Both the position numbers and the translations under genes were made by a program. Shown here piece after piece: positions 23,936 through 35,540 of a DNA stretch of 64,000 bases. The DNA is from Plazaster borealis (lineage: Eukaryota; Echinodermata; Asteroidea; Forcipulatida; Labidiasteridae). The notes under the pieces are model-generated. The model did no database searches. It worked only from the letters and a program-made list of their open reading frames with translations, and was not told the DNA's origin. The DNA lies in NCBI GenBank assembly GCA_021014325.1, contig CM037472.1:3038001-3102000 (forward strand), written 5' to 3'. The stretch's first letter is position 1. Each line of letters opens with the position of its first letter.

Positions 23936-24913
23936 AAAGTATAAACAAATAATAACTTTAGGATTTGTTTGGTTTTCCCAATTATAACATATTTTGTGCA
24001 TAAAATGTGAACCTGTTTTTAAGAATACGTGTAGGCCTATGGTCAGCACATCAACTAGTGTATATCGTCAGCACCATTTTCACAAAATGGCAAAATTGAA
24101 ATCATATTTTAAGTTGAACTATTTTTCAAACTGCTGTTTCGGAGACTGCTAACAGTTTATTTACTTTAAAGTTAAACAGCAAAAATGAAGCTGACTTTTT
24201 CAATCATACAGAAGAATCTGAGTCAAACTGTTTTATTGAGTTATCTTGCCACTTTGTGAAAACGAACAAATTAAACTTGCCTGCAAAGTGATCATGTTCA
24301 AAACAATTGCACATTGGGATTCCCCACTGTGTGAAAACGCTATTTACATGTAAGGCCACATAAAAACAAAAATTGTTGAATGTCCCTGCCCGACCCAATA
24401 AAACCCTGCGACCCAATTTTTTATTTATTTGGTTTTTTTCATAAAAAACGGCCTTTTCAATGATCTGTTCAGTCAAATTTGGTTCCCAGATAATTCAGCT
24501 GATATTTTTTCAAAATCTCTAGGTTGGAAAAGATGATTAAAGAAAGGTTATTCATGTTGGCAAAAACAAGAACAATTCTTCAAATATTTTCTTATGCTAC
24601 ACTCTGTTTTATTTTTTTGAAAATGTTTACAGAAAATGTCATCTTGGAGTTAAATGGGTTAAACAAAACAATTACAAACATCAAAATCACACAAACCCTC
24701 TGTTTTACAGTGATTGGAATGATTTGTTTATTCTTTATTTCATACTTTGTCTTGTCAACAAAACTCAAAAAACAAAAAACTCCCTCCCACCCCAACTTCC
24801 CCCCAAAAAAGGACGACCATTTTTTAGTTTTTTAGGTGGCCTTACTTTTAACCCTTGCAGCCCCAATGGCGACTTTAGTCGACTGTGCACTATACCCTGC
24901 TTGAGCCCCAATG

Positions 24914-25117
24914 TAGCCTTGATCAAGGCGTTGGAGTTTTTTCTCAATTTTATTATATTGTTTTCATTTTTATTTTATTTGCGCCGCGCTACACACCCGA
25001 GCTACCAACCCGAGCTACCAACCCGCCCGAGCTGTGTGCATGGTGTCTGTGTGTGCAGTATACGGTGCGCGCGTGGTCGTGTGAGCTGTATGCGCCACTC
25101 ACCGATCAACGCCTTGA
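24914..25117. mobile_element. TAGCCTTGATCAAGGC foldback element, copy 1
   Basis: The left end TAGCCTTGATCAAGGCGTTG and right end GATCAACGCCTTGAC are inverted. The interior is rich in GTGTGTGCAG / GTGCGCGCGTGG and has no gene. Related copies at 26296-26511 and 27927-28189 share the end sequence but have different interiors. Confidence 0.5.
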
Positions 25118-26295
25118 CGTTTCTGTCTCCCCGCCGATGACTCATTACTATAATGCGCGCGAAAGGCGAGACCCCATTGGTCAGTGGCGGAAGTCTTGTT
25201 TACTCATTCTTATGAATATGCATGCAGAATCCAGATGTGGCTACACTGGCGTGCCGGTTTGAATTTGGGAATACTTTGTTATAATAATATCTATCTGAAA
25301 ATGTTGCGTATTCTCCTCAGCTGAGCGAGACAATGAGGGCATGGAATTAAACAAATGAGGTTGCGTGGATCGATTTGTTACATACATTACATACACCATT
25401 TTCCAGCAGGAAGACGCTTTCTGATGTATTTTTCGTAGTGACGTAAGGCCCGATTGACCATCTACTGTCTCCATCTTGCATCATTAAACAGTGATTTAAT
25501 CATTGTTGGTGCATTCATTGGAGGTAGAATATACAAAACAAAGACCTCAATAAACTACCATTATTGATTGTTTCATCATGAAGGCATATAGCTCATTGCA
25601 CTTTTTATATCATTTGGGCCGCCCCACTAAAAAAGAGCTGCCTAACCAAATTTCCCAAGTACATTCACTAGAATAGGGTAGCTAAAAATCTATTTCACAT
25701 GTATCTTGTGTGGCTGTATCCTGTCAATTTTTGTTTGGCAGTAAATTCTTATAAGACCCTGTCTGAGAACAATTCAAAAGTATGAAGACAGTGTGGCTGC
25801 ACAGAGTCGGACTTCGAGAGGACATGTCAGGAAAAGACAGATGCAGAAACTACATCAACTCCAGAATTAATAACCAAAAGAATGGCGAGTGATCAGGGTA
25901 GTCCAATGAGGGAACTTGAGTGCAGCGCAAAAAGCTCCAGGGGCCGCGCCCGGGTTCAGCACTTGTGAGCTGACTGACCAGCCTCGCAGATTACCGGTCA
26001 AAAATGGCTGAGACAATGCTACACACAAACGCCATTAAGTCGGTAACTACTCACATCGCATCACATACAGCAAGCATGATATTGATATGGTACAAAGGTC
26101 ATAGTGAGAGAAGCTCGTGATTGGACGTCAAAATGAATAATTCATTTGCTTCCCATCCTGTGTTGTCTGCAATAGGTCTGACGAAAGATTTAAATATTCA
26201 TGAGCTGCATACTAGCATATCCGAGAGCCCCCGCATTTTCGTCCAATATTGGACGAAAATATAAAAAAACACATTAAACCCGGAAGTTACAGACC
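25118..26295. other. Intergenic DNA, no convincing gene
   Basis: Minus-strand sequence near 25350-25490 has a short CNVCNKS-containing frame preceded by ATG, in a CpG-containing stretch; it could be a first exon of something but stops soon. The repeat at 25615-25760 resembles the GGGCC...AGCTGC family. Nothing else. Confidence 0.35.
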
Positions 26296-26511
26296 CGTCA
26301 AGGCTGTCGGCCTGACGGCCTCCGCATGCGGAGAGTGGTACGAGTGCGGATGACCTGCGCACAGTGTGTGTACGGGCGTCGTACGACGTGATACACACAC
26401 AGTGTATACGGGTGGGTCGTGCGATGCGATACACACCTTACGCACACACATACGGGTGTGTTTTCGGCGTCTTTTTTGGAGTGAAAAATGCGACTGCCTT
26501 GATCAAGGCTA
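26296..26511. mobile_element. TAGCCTTGATCAAGGC foldback element, copy 2
   Basis: The right end GCCTTGATCAAGGCTA is the inverse of the copy 1 left end; the left end is a shorter GTCAAGGCTGTCGG. The interior has many TACGG/GTGTGTAC motifs and local palindromes (CTCCGCATGCGGAG). Confidence 0.5.
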
Positions 26512-27926
26512 GCCCCAATGGCGACTATAGTCGCCCAAGATAACACACAAAAAGCACTCAAGCCTGAGCACAAATGCCGTTTGTTAAAAAGCTGTAGTTT
26601 TGTCTATGTTCACCTTCCATACCCAAGCTTACCGACATTAGAAAGTGAAAGATCAAGATCGGATCTTTCCAATGGTGGTTAAATATAATATAGGGTTGCT
26701 ATTATGCAATCACACAAATTGGAGTGGAAAGATCCGAAATGACAAACACCTACGGAATCTACATGGTTGTGTGCAAAAAAGTGTTAGGGTTTACAGAACA
26801 TACTTTGGAAACAAAGACCAAGAACTTGGACAATTATTGGCTGATTTTAATGATTTTTAAATTATATGAAAGGAAATTCAATGAGTAAGAAAATTTGCAT
26901 TACTTATTACGCACTAAAATGAAATCTTCAAGGTAATAATAGAGTTTTTAAAATCGAACTTTGAACACAAGCTTCCTGTTGTGTGAGAATGTGTGCTTCA
27001 GTTTGAGTGGTCAAACAACGTGGGCAACAGTGGTAGTTTATGTCAAAAGAACTTGGGGCTGAAAGGGCTAACACTAAAATGCATCTGAACCTGATAAAAA
27101 ATGTACCTGATGAAATTAATCTTAGAACAGTTATATAATTTGTCATGTTAGTAAACAATGATTGCAGGTCAACAAACAGAACACCACAGTAACAATGGTC
27201 ACACCATTAGGTTGCAATGTCTAGCCGAGATCAAACCATTCATGGTCATCTCACAGTGCAGACTAACTAGACCATGAAGCAGCCAACCAAAGAAGCTGAG
27301 AGTGCTGGATATGCTGCATGGTGTACACCCCCCCCCTCCCCCATCCCACACTCCTATTGTGTCTTTATTGTGTTCCGGGAATCTCAGGAATTCTTCAGAG
27401 GATTTTAGGGTGGGTTGTGTTGTACTTCGCTCGTAGGAAAAGGGTATAAACTTCTATTGTATGGGAACATTTGGGGGGGGGAGCACTAAACCCTCTGCCA
27501 CATAATTACCTGAGTGTCAGTGGACCGTTAACTAGGTGAAACCATTCATCTAGTCACACTACTAATACTATAATACTAAAGCTCATCACACTGTGCTCTA
27601 CACCAAGTCACATTATGTGAAGCACCCAAACAACATCACACAACAATGCTAAATCAGCTGAACCTTGGCCTTGCACGGGTAACATACGGGGCACGGCCCA
27701 GAAGCTCAGACTCAATAGCTAGCTGTATCACCAAACCCCGTTCCACTACCTTTTCAAGTTACATAAACCATAGACTGCGGTATTCAGACCATTGGAGTGC
27801 CAGCCATTGCTTTACACTTTCTTGCAACTTACCTTTGTTTCTTCTTCTTCTTGTATGTTGCAACAGCTGAAAACTTCTTGCGTCAAAACATTATTCTAAA
27901 CGGACGAAGCTTCATTGGGCCGCGCA
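26512..27926. other. Intergenic DNA, no gene seen
   Basis: No coding frame shows conservation that I can recognise. C and G homopolymers occur near 27329-27335 and 27472-27480. Confidence 0.45.
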
Positions 27927-28189
27927 TAGCCTTGATAGAAAGGCTGTCTTTTGCGCCCTTTGCCGCCCGATAGTGTACACACGACGTACGACGATACACA
28001 CTCAAACGCACCGAGTCTACGCATGGAGCTCGTCCGTCAGCAGGTGCGACCATAGATATAGAATTAATTATTTTAATTCTGTGCGACGGACTTCATGCGC
28101 GTGGGAATCAGTGTGCTGCGTGTGCGTCGACGGACTCCGTGTGAGTGCGTGGACTTTACTTTACAAGACGACAGCCTGAATCAAGGCTA
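27927..28189. mobile_element. TAGCCTTGATCAAGGC foldback element, copy 3
   Basis: TAGCCTTGATAGAAAGGCTG at the left and CAGCCTGAATCAAGGCTA at the right are inverted ends. Internally GTCCGTC and GACGGAC flank a palindrome AGAATTAATTATTTTAATTCT (28058-28080). Confidence 0.6.
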
Positions 28190-28280
28190 GCCGGCCCGCG
28201 CGCCACAAGGTCGTGACCTTGCAAGAAAACCGGGTCAAGTATGAGAAGTTCAGCGTTCACTGTTGTTTAATTGGGCCCTC

Positions 28281-28639
28281 TTAGCACTGAACACGTTTGG
28301 ATAATTGTCAAAGACGTACTCACTTGGTGTATCCCAACATATGCATAAAATAACAAGCCTGTGAAAATTTGGGCTCAATTGGTCATCGAAGTTGGAAAGA
28401 AAAACACCCTTGTTGTACAAATTTGTGTGCTTTCAGATAAGAATTAAAGGCTTTTGCAAGAAGTCTTTTATTATTTTAGTGAGAAATTACCTCGTTCTCA
28501 AAAACTACGTTACTTCAGAGGGAGTCGTTTCTCACAATGTTGTATACTATCAACAGCTCTCCGATGCTCGTTACCAAGTCAGTTTCTTTATGTTAATATA
28601 TATTTTAAGTAATTACCAAACGTGTACCAGTGCCTTTAA
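28281..28639. mobile_element. TTAA-flanked MITE, AAAGGCACTGGAC family, copy 4
   Basis: The left end is degraded (TTAGCACTGAACACGTTTGG); the right end CCAGTGCCTTTAA is intact. The interior matches copies 1-3 and is most similar to copy 3, including its central AAAGGCTT...AAGTCTTTTATT segment. Confidence 0.7.
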
Positions 28640-29289
28640 TACATTCGTATTTTCACTGTCTATCACAAGAGGGCGCCAGACCGGACAAGCAAGTCGGATT
28701 TTTAAACTGCGCGCGCACACGTGTGGATTTTCTGCGAGGTGAAAGCATGTGACAAAAAAACATAAGAAATGGGCAAGGTAAAATTCTATTTTTTACTTGA
28801 TTTATCACAGTTGTTCCTCCATTACAGTGCAGGATAACAATTAATATATGTCAGTGTTTTTCTTGTTCGAATATTAAAACTGGTCCTCCGGCATAGCTTT
28901 TCTGACGGGAGTAGCAAATATTGATGTTGATTGTTGGGTTTAATGTTTCGCCAGCGGCGAAAATATTTCGAAATGGCAGACTTCGGCGGCCGAAAGACAA
29001 CAGAAATGTGTCTGTTTCCATATTTGTAATGCTCGTTATACATGTGTAATGTTTGTATTTTTGCTCGGTGCTCCTACCAGCAATCAGGGCCCAATTTCAT
29101 AGAGCTGCTTAAGTAGAAATGTATTGCTTTTAACAATTTTCTGATAAGCAAAAATAAGCAAAAGGACCAGTCACACTCACAGTCACACATGGTATTTTGG
29201 ATTAACCTTGTTTTGTGCTGAATCCTATTCCCAGCTTCCTTACTAACTTACTAAGGATTGATGGGTGACATTTATGGGTTAAAGCCTTT
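28640..29289. other. Intergenic DNA, no gene seen
   Basis: A fragment of the GGGCCCAATTTCATAGAGCT family starts at about 29088. No gene is supported. Confidence 0.4.
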
Positions 29290-30545
29290 TTAGTTTTAAG
29301 TACCCCATATTCATTTTTCTTTCAAAAACTTGTCAATTTTTCCTCTAAACTTGTTGGTTGTTTTCACATCGGATCACATGGTCGGGAAAATTATTCCACA
29401 ACTCAACAACTCGTTTGGCATGTTTGGGAGAAGAGGTTTTTAGTATAAGTGTTGTGCCTTTCTGAGCAACTTTTTGAAGAGTTTGATTTTGTGTCCCTTT
29501 GTGGTTGTGTTGTGCAGGCACGATATTTTTCCTACTTTTTCTTTTGCCCCCAGAAAAATCACAAAAACTATAGCCTGAAAAGTCTATTAAACCCTACACC
29601 ATAAGCCTAGCCCAGGTTGGACTCCTCCGTTGCATACAACGCGACGGAGTCCAGGGTATAAAGGTCCCGTACCATTGCGACAAAATTTACACTTCAAATT
29701 TTTCATATTTTTACCTTATTGAGGATACTGAACTTTTACTCTCATGTTCCTTGTAGCCAGAACTCCATGGAGGCCTGTTTGAAAATTGTTGAATTTTCTC
29801 CTTTTATGTTATTATTTATGAAAACAAATTGACATTTACGGCTCCATCACTGCACGTCATAAACCAAGAGCTTGTAAAGGCTAACGCGCATGTGCAAGTT
29901 TTGTATACGCATCGGGTTGCTATGCATTTCGCACATGCGCATATGATTTTACACGTTCGAGCGGTACACATACTATGATGGTTAAAATTACAGTGCAGAA
30001 CACCGCCATATTTTTCGACACACCCATGGATATATTTGTTAGTTGTGAACTCATCCAAAGTGTAGTAAATGTCACCAAGAATTAAGAGCAGAATTCAAGC
30101 TTCTCAAATAAGGTAAAAATAGGAAAATATTGTGGTCAAATTTGTGTTCGCATTGTAAAGAAGCTTTATACCCAGGACGTCAGTGCAGTGGCACTGACTA
30201 ACGTCCTACCAGGGCTAAGATAAGCCCTGGTGCCCCCAAAAACAATTCCTACTTTTTTCCAAAGACCAAATATCATGCCTTGTTGTGTGTGACATTGTAA
30301 CAAGCTCTCCTGGTTGTATATCTTACTAGGCCATTCAAAATTTTGAAGACCTCAATCAGATCGCCTCTCATTGTTCTACCTCCAACAAGTACAGGTTTAA
30401 TTCTTTTACATTGTAAGTCTGTCATGGTAGGATTTATCTCGTAGGGTTGTAATCAGTTTTGTAGCTCTCCTTTGTACCTTCTCTAGTGTCTGTATCATTC
30501 ATTGATAGGGGCTCCATGCATGGACAGCATACTCCATAATATGTA
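29290..30545 (-). mobile_element. CR1/L2-type LINE remnant, C-terminal end, split by an insertion
   Basis: Minus-strand reading from 30540 gives MEYAVHAWSPY, LEKVQRRATKLITTLRDKSY and, after shifts, RGDLIEVFKILNG-like residues, the hallmark region after the reverse transcriptase fingers and palm of CR1/L2/Jockey-type LINEs. Further on (about 29530-29290), TTTKGHKIKLFKK and KRVVELWNNFPDHVI match the typical end of the same proteins (TRGH..K.FK, ..VV..WN.LP..V). Several stops and frameshifts make it dead. Between the two parts sits the 610-bp element at 29608-30217. Confidence 0.75.
29608..30217. mobile_element. 610-bp foldback element with palindromic subterminal hairpins
   Basis: The ends TAGCCCAGGTTGGAC and TAGCCCTGGTAGGAC are inverted. 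Just inside each end is a hairpin, then an inverted GGGTATAAAG and a longer imperfect inverted stretch with TATTTTTACCTTATT. The left hairpin (29619-29652) is GGACTCC/GGAGTCC plus CGTTG/CAACG with loop CATA. The right one (30174-30207) is AGGACGT/ACGTCCT plus CAGTGC/GCACTG with loop AGTG. No transposase is present. It interrupts a LINE remnant. Confidence 0.65.
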
Positions 30546-31606
30546 ATCTCTTTTAATTAATTTGTAAATTATCATTAGTTGTTGGGGAACAAGTTGACAA
30601 AAACCTACGAATTGTCACGATCATGCAGCTTGAATTACCATAGCTCATGTACTGAGCAGCGCAGGTGTATGGATCTACATAACGGCTTCTTGGAGCTCAG
30701 TATTTTCTCTTAAAATTAGTGTAACATGAATGATGAATGGTTAAATCAGCAAATCATATACAATGGAAAAGACTGCCAGTTTCGTAGCATGTTCTATGTG
30801 TTAATGTCACATGTGTACAGCATGCATCATTATTTAAGCACTGTTCATGCACTACATCCATTATGCATGACAGCTTAGGGCTGAATTGTCGACAATCCAT
30901 GCATCAAGTAATATCCTAGGCTAACATGTAACTTTTAGGCTTAAACCACCCTCCCACAGCCAGCCCCCCCCCCCCACAGCAAGGGCCTCCCACCTCCTCC
31001 TCGTCCCCTTAGTGTGTGCAGACTGAGAGTATTTATAAGCCAATAAGTGTGCCAAGTTTATTTAATGCAAAAATGCCAAACAAAATACTAATAGCTGGAT
31101 ATGGATTGACAGTTTTTTGGGGGTATGAAAATCCACCCAATATGTATTTTTTCTTATTTGCTCTGGAGACAAATCCCTAGCTTTGTATTTGTCTCTTAAC
31201 AAAAAAGTCAGGCCCCTGTGGAGTGTGGAGGGCAAAAGCCCCCCGCTGATTGACCCCTCTCCGGTGCACTTCTCATGCCCCCTTTTGGTGTGCCATTTTT
31301 AATTTAAGACTCGATTTTAAAATTAAAATAAATTTATTTTAATTTACTTCCACCAACAAGCTTTACTACCACCCACAAGCTTTGTCAAAGAACGTTTGGT
31401 GACAGAAAAACAATCAATTGTTGCATCTTAGTCAAACAATACAAATCTTGTTTTGGGGGTTTTTGGGCTGGGTTTTTTTTCTTCTTTTTTTCTTCCAAAA
31501 ACAGTATCAAATTTTAACAACTTTCAACAGGTCCTGTGATAGTTTTATATTTACACTATGTGGGCACAACATCATGTATTTAACTGTTTGTTTATTTGTT
31601 ACGCAG
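30546..31606. other. Intergenic DNA, no gene seen
   Basis: A poly-C tract lies near 30965-30975. C-rich text at 31200-31280 resembles other C-rich repeats in the window. No gene is supported. Confidence 0.4.
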
Positions 31607-31751
31607 TGTCAACCAACCAATTTGAAGGAGGCTTGTTCACATCTGTTTGCTGCATTGAAAGTTAGTGTCCCTCCCTGCAGTGTGAAGCATCGCATGAAAG
31701 CACATAAAAGCACATAAAAGCACATGAAAGCTACAACCTCAAGTTGCTCAG
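31607..31751 (+). other. Candidate exon with strong splice sites
   Basis: An acceptor TTTGTTACGCAG precedes 31607 and a consensus donor CTCAG/GTGAGT follows 31751. The 145-base interior encodes CQPTNLKEACSHLFAALK before a stop in that frame; a CACATAAAAG motif is tandemly repeated near the end. It could be a non-coding or UTR exon. No protein family is recognised. Confidence 0.3.
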
Positions 31752-32857
31752 GTGAGTCAATACATAAAACTTTCTTCAGTTAACTGTCAGTTGATACTTA
31801 GAAAGGTCCACAGTAGCAGAAAGTTCTGGCCTTGTCACTCAGTGCATTTTTACAACCAACTTTGAGGCAAATCAACTGCAAAGGCGCATAAGAAATTAAG
31901 ATTTAATGCTAGCAATTACATGTATCAAACCTGTAAACTTATTCCTGTCTCCATGCAATTAAACATTGAATGATCCTTGTTAAGTGTTTAAAAATATTTT
32001 TTTCCTAAAGCAATGTACAATCGTTTTTCAAGTTTAAAAGGAAATAAATTTGACCCCCAAAAACTATAGTATGACCCCACAACTGAATTTATTCTGTACT
32101 TGTTTGTGATGTGCGTTTTATCCAGTTGTGAATGGTTTTCTTAAAGGCAAAGTAACAACTTGTATTACTTGTCAACAAAGTGTTTTCTTGTTGAGTTTCC
32201 ATTATTTAGTTTTATTGTACACTTTAATGGAATATGGATAATTTTTATGCGGAGTAAGGAAATAAATTTGCCCCAACCTAAATGACCCCAAGAAGAGAAT
32301 TGGTTTTAATTTTCTGTTTCAAATTAGTGTCGTTATTGTGATGTGTATTTTGTCCAACCGCGAATGTTTGTCTTTCAGATGTAAGGCCACATATTATTTG
32401 TGAAAAAGTGTTCACTTGTTAAGTTTCTGTTATTTGTATGATTGCACAAGACTGAGATGATGTACAATAATAAATTTACCCCCCCCCCCACCCCAAATAA
32501 AACCCCAAACAAACAAAATATGACCCCAACAAAACAAACAAACTATGACCCCAACAAATGAATTGGTTGTAGTCCCAAATCCGTATGAATCTTGTGCACA
32601 AAAAGTTGTCTGACTCTCTATGATTTAGGATTTTAGGCCCAAATAACAATGCTCTTCCTTGGAACATGCATACATGTACCATTCTTTTTAGAAGCCCAAA
32701 CTTACAGTGTTGAGCATGAGTAGAGTGTTTTGGAGGATATGGTTCTTTAAGACACTATTTGGGTTATGGTACAGAAAATAAAATTGCCCCCCAAAAACTA
32801 CATGTATGACCCCAACAAGTGAATTGGTTTAATTATGTGCTTTGGCCGTATCCGAAT

Positions 32858-33412
32858 TGACGGCTCCGGCTACAGCTATGACAGGGCGCGAATTTTACAC
32901 TGGACCGCAGGCTCGAGGCCAGTGGTTTTAGTGTCTGGCCAGTAAATTTAATTATGACCAGACAAGTCAGGCAGTCTCGTGTTTTACAATTGTACAACAA
33001 TACCTCACTGTGTAATATCTTGAACAGAAAAAAACCTATGTTCAAATGCTGACCATGAGTCTGGAAAATACCTTTCAATACTGTTGAGTAATGAAGTATA
33101 CTTAATACCCAAAGAGACAGATGAGATTAATGTTCACTTACATGTCTTACTGCTTAGTTTTTTCAAATAAAAACAGTAAAATGCATGTTAAACTGTATCA
33201 GGACTCAATAATTTTTTTCTCATTTTAATTCCGGTTTTGCAAACAAAATTCTGGTCTCGGTAAAAAATGCAGTCTTGTGGATTTTTCTCTGAAATTCGAA
33301 CCCTGTAAGACTGTTGCTAAGTGTGTTGCTACGGGTGTTCAGCGCATGATGACGCAGCAATCCAGTCGTAGCCGTTGCTGTAGCCGTAGCCGTAGCTGTA
33401 GCCACCAAATCG
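32858..33412. mobile_element. Inverted-repeat element with GGCTACAGC(T) ends, containing a nested repeat
   Basis: CCGAATTGACGGCTCCGGCT ACAGCTATGAC-like sequence at the left is matched in inverse by GTAGCCGTAGCTGTAGCCAC at 33384-33403. The interior 32885-33310 is a copy of the 23045-23440 repeat family (GAATTTTACACTGGACCGCA, GGCTCGAGGCCAGTGG, and ATTCGAACCC at the far end). Confidence 0.5.
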
Positions 33413-34261
33413 GACTCGGCCATTTTGAGTTGAAATGTCTCATTAGAGTGCCATCTATTGGCATGAGTAGCAGAGGCATGTAAAGTTGAATAGTCACAAT
33501 CCTCATCCTGACATTGTGAGTTAAAATGTGATGAGCGCCCAATAGTCTGCACAATTTGTTCACATTTGATTCTGTGTCTATTCAAGTTGATCTTTTCCAA
33601 AATCATGTCATTTCATGACAAATCCATGGAGGTCATATTGATTTAGTAAGTGATCTGCATAATTCATAATTTTTTTAATCACATTTTTGAATCGCCCTGT
33701 GTGGCCAAACAATTGCTTGTAGGCAACCAGTCACTACCATGTGTTCTGATTGGCTATCGTCCAAAAGTAATGGTGCCCTCTTGCCCAGTCACAGTTAGGA
33801 AATGAGACATTTAACTCCAATATTATTATGTCAGTATTTTTGTAATATAAGTTTTGTCCAGCTGTGAATGTTTGTCTCGCAGGTGAATTAATACCACATA
33901 TTATTTGTCAAACAGTGTTTTCTTGTTGAATTTCGATAATTTATTTGCTCCTCCTACATCTGACCTGAAAAAAATTATCATTTTCATGCATTGTAGTTAA
34001 GCTATAAAGGTCTATTAGAGCCTACACTATGTGTATCCCTTCTACTCAATAAAATATTCCTATTTTTTCCCAAGGACCAAATATTATGCCTGCTGAAAGG
34101 ATCTTCCTTTATCTGTTAGGACCCCAAAAAGTGTGTAGGTTTTATTGTGTATCAAATTGTGTGTGGTGTGTTTTGTATAATTGTGAATGATTGTCTTGTC
34201 AGAGAAGGAAATACAAATTGCCCTTGAAAGTAACTGACCCCAAGAAGTGTATCGTTTTTAT

Positions 34262-34800
34262 TCTGTGTCAATGAGTTGATTGAGGCAACCTTACTGTATG
34301 GTGCGGAAACCTGGATGCTCACAACCCAGCAGGAGAAGACCTTGGATGGGACATACACCCATATGCTGAGAATCCTTGGTTGTGTCATAGACTGAACATA
34401 GGAGGAACACCCACCTCTATGGTGGTCTACCAAACGTATTGGACAAGATGCATTATGAGCAATGTATGAGACTTGCAAGGCACTGTTTTCAGCATCTTGA
34501 ACTAGCAGTCTCCTCCCTCATCTTGTGGGAACCAACCCAAGGAAAGACATCCAACATCAAGAGGAGGAGAGACATAGAAGTCCCCCAGGAGTCCCCGTGA
34601 CTGAAGACCTACACTCCTGCATGAAGGACTGATCTGACTGGAGGGAGAGTATCAAATTGGTCCAAGTTGATGGAGGAAATTCTACTTTGACACCCTGAAG
34701 AGAGGCACAGGAATCCCAAAGACTGAAGACCTGCGCTCCTATACATGAATGACCAATTTGACTCGGCGGAGAGGATCAGATGGGCCTACGTTGATGGAGG
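34262..34800 (+). mobile_element. LINE remnant, reverse transcriptase C-terminal region
   Basis: 34270 onward reads IEATLLYGAETWMLTTQQEK then TLDGTYTHMLRIL, the post-catalytic segment typical of RTE/RTE-X-like LINE polymerases (LLYG.ETW.L....E..LD...T.MLR). Downstream, WEPTQGKTSNIKRRRD is the counterpart of the usual WEP..G.R.RGRP segment in a shifted frame. Many stops follow. The downstream part (34560-34790) contains a partial duplication: CTGAAGACCTACACTCCT and CTGAAGACCTGCGCTCCT. Confidence 0.7.
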
Positions 34801-35540
34801 ACCTCCCCCAGCCACGATCTCAATATGTGTGCCTGTGAGATCTCCGCTTTTAAGTGGATATCCGCTTTTTCATTATCGTGCCAAATTTTTACTTTTCACC
34901 TTTTTAAAAATGTGTACCTGTACATGTATCCGCTTAGTGCAGAAGCGCCTAAAAGAAAAGAAAAAGACATGACGAATTTTCCCTTGCGCGCAACGTGAAT
35001 GGCCGGGTATCCATCACACACTTGTGTTGCAACTCCTTGCCAGTAGAGGGCGCTGTGTGATCGTTGGCATTGCATGTACACGTACCTATGTACATGTACA
35101 TGTCATGCACGTTACATGCTGTATTGTACAATTTATTAAGCATGGCTCATTGTAGTTTCTTTTAGTTTTGTTTAGAGCATCTATCAAGAGTTTCGGCGTG
35201 GCGGAGCTCCGCTCCCAATTATCATTCTTACATGGATACATGTATTTTTTCCGTTTTTTTTTCAATGGTCCACTCACTGTCCACTGTCAATTATTTATTC
35301 TTTAAAAAAAAACAATTGTAGGCCTTATGATGTTTGTTTTGGCAAACTGATGACAAAACATTTGTTAATGTCAAAATTTGTAATTGCTGTGATGCGTGTT
35401 TGTCAAAAGAAATGTATTGAAAGGAAAATAACAGCAGATATTGTTTAAATAAAAAATAGTTTCATGTTGAGCTTCCATTATTCCTTTTCATTGTACACTA
35501 GTAAGACTTGGACAATGCTTTCTGTTCCTCATTGTTTGTA

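Larger units (their letters stand above)
21994..24900. other. Upstream of DGLUCY: intergenic, repeats only
   Basis: No promoter motif for DGLUCY could be picked out. A poly-C stretch lies at about 22124-22136. The repeat families at 22505-22905, 23045-23440 and 23715-23935 are listed separately. Open frames are anonymous. Confidence 0.4.
32040..35540. repeat. Degenerate array of an approximately 250-bp unit
   Basis: Two linked motifs recur. GGAAATAAATTTG(C/A)CCCC..ATGACCCCAAC appears at about 32040, 32265, 32465, 32775 and 34205. GTTGTGAATG.TTGTCTTTCAG...TATTATTTGT..A..AGTGTTTTCTTGTTGAGTTTCC appears at about 32120, 32355, 33860, 34180 and 35400. The spacing between neighbours at the left end is about 220-250 bases. 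Other elements have since been inserted, and C-runs mark 32479-32489. Confidence 0.65.

Noticed and set aside
25241..25490. Possible zinc-finger (BED-like) first exon on the minus strand
   Set aside because: Only one CxxC pair is visible and the frame stops shortly after; no donor site joins it to more coding sequence.
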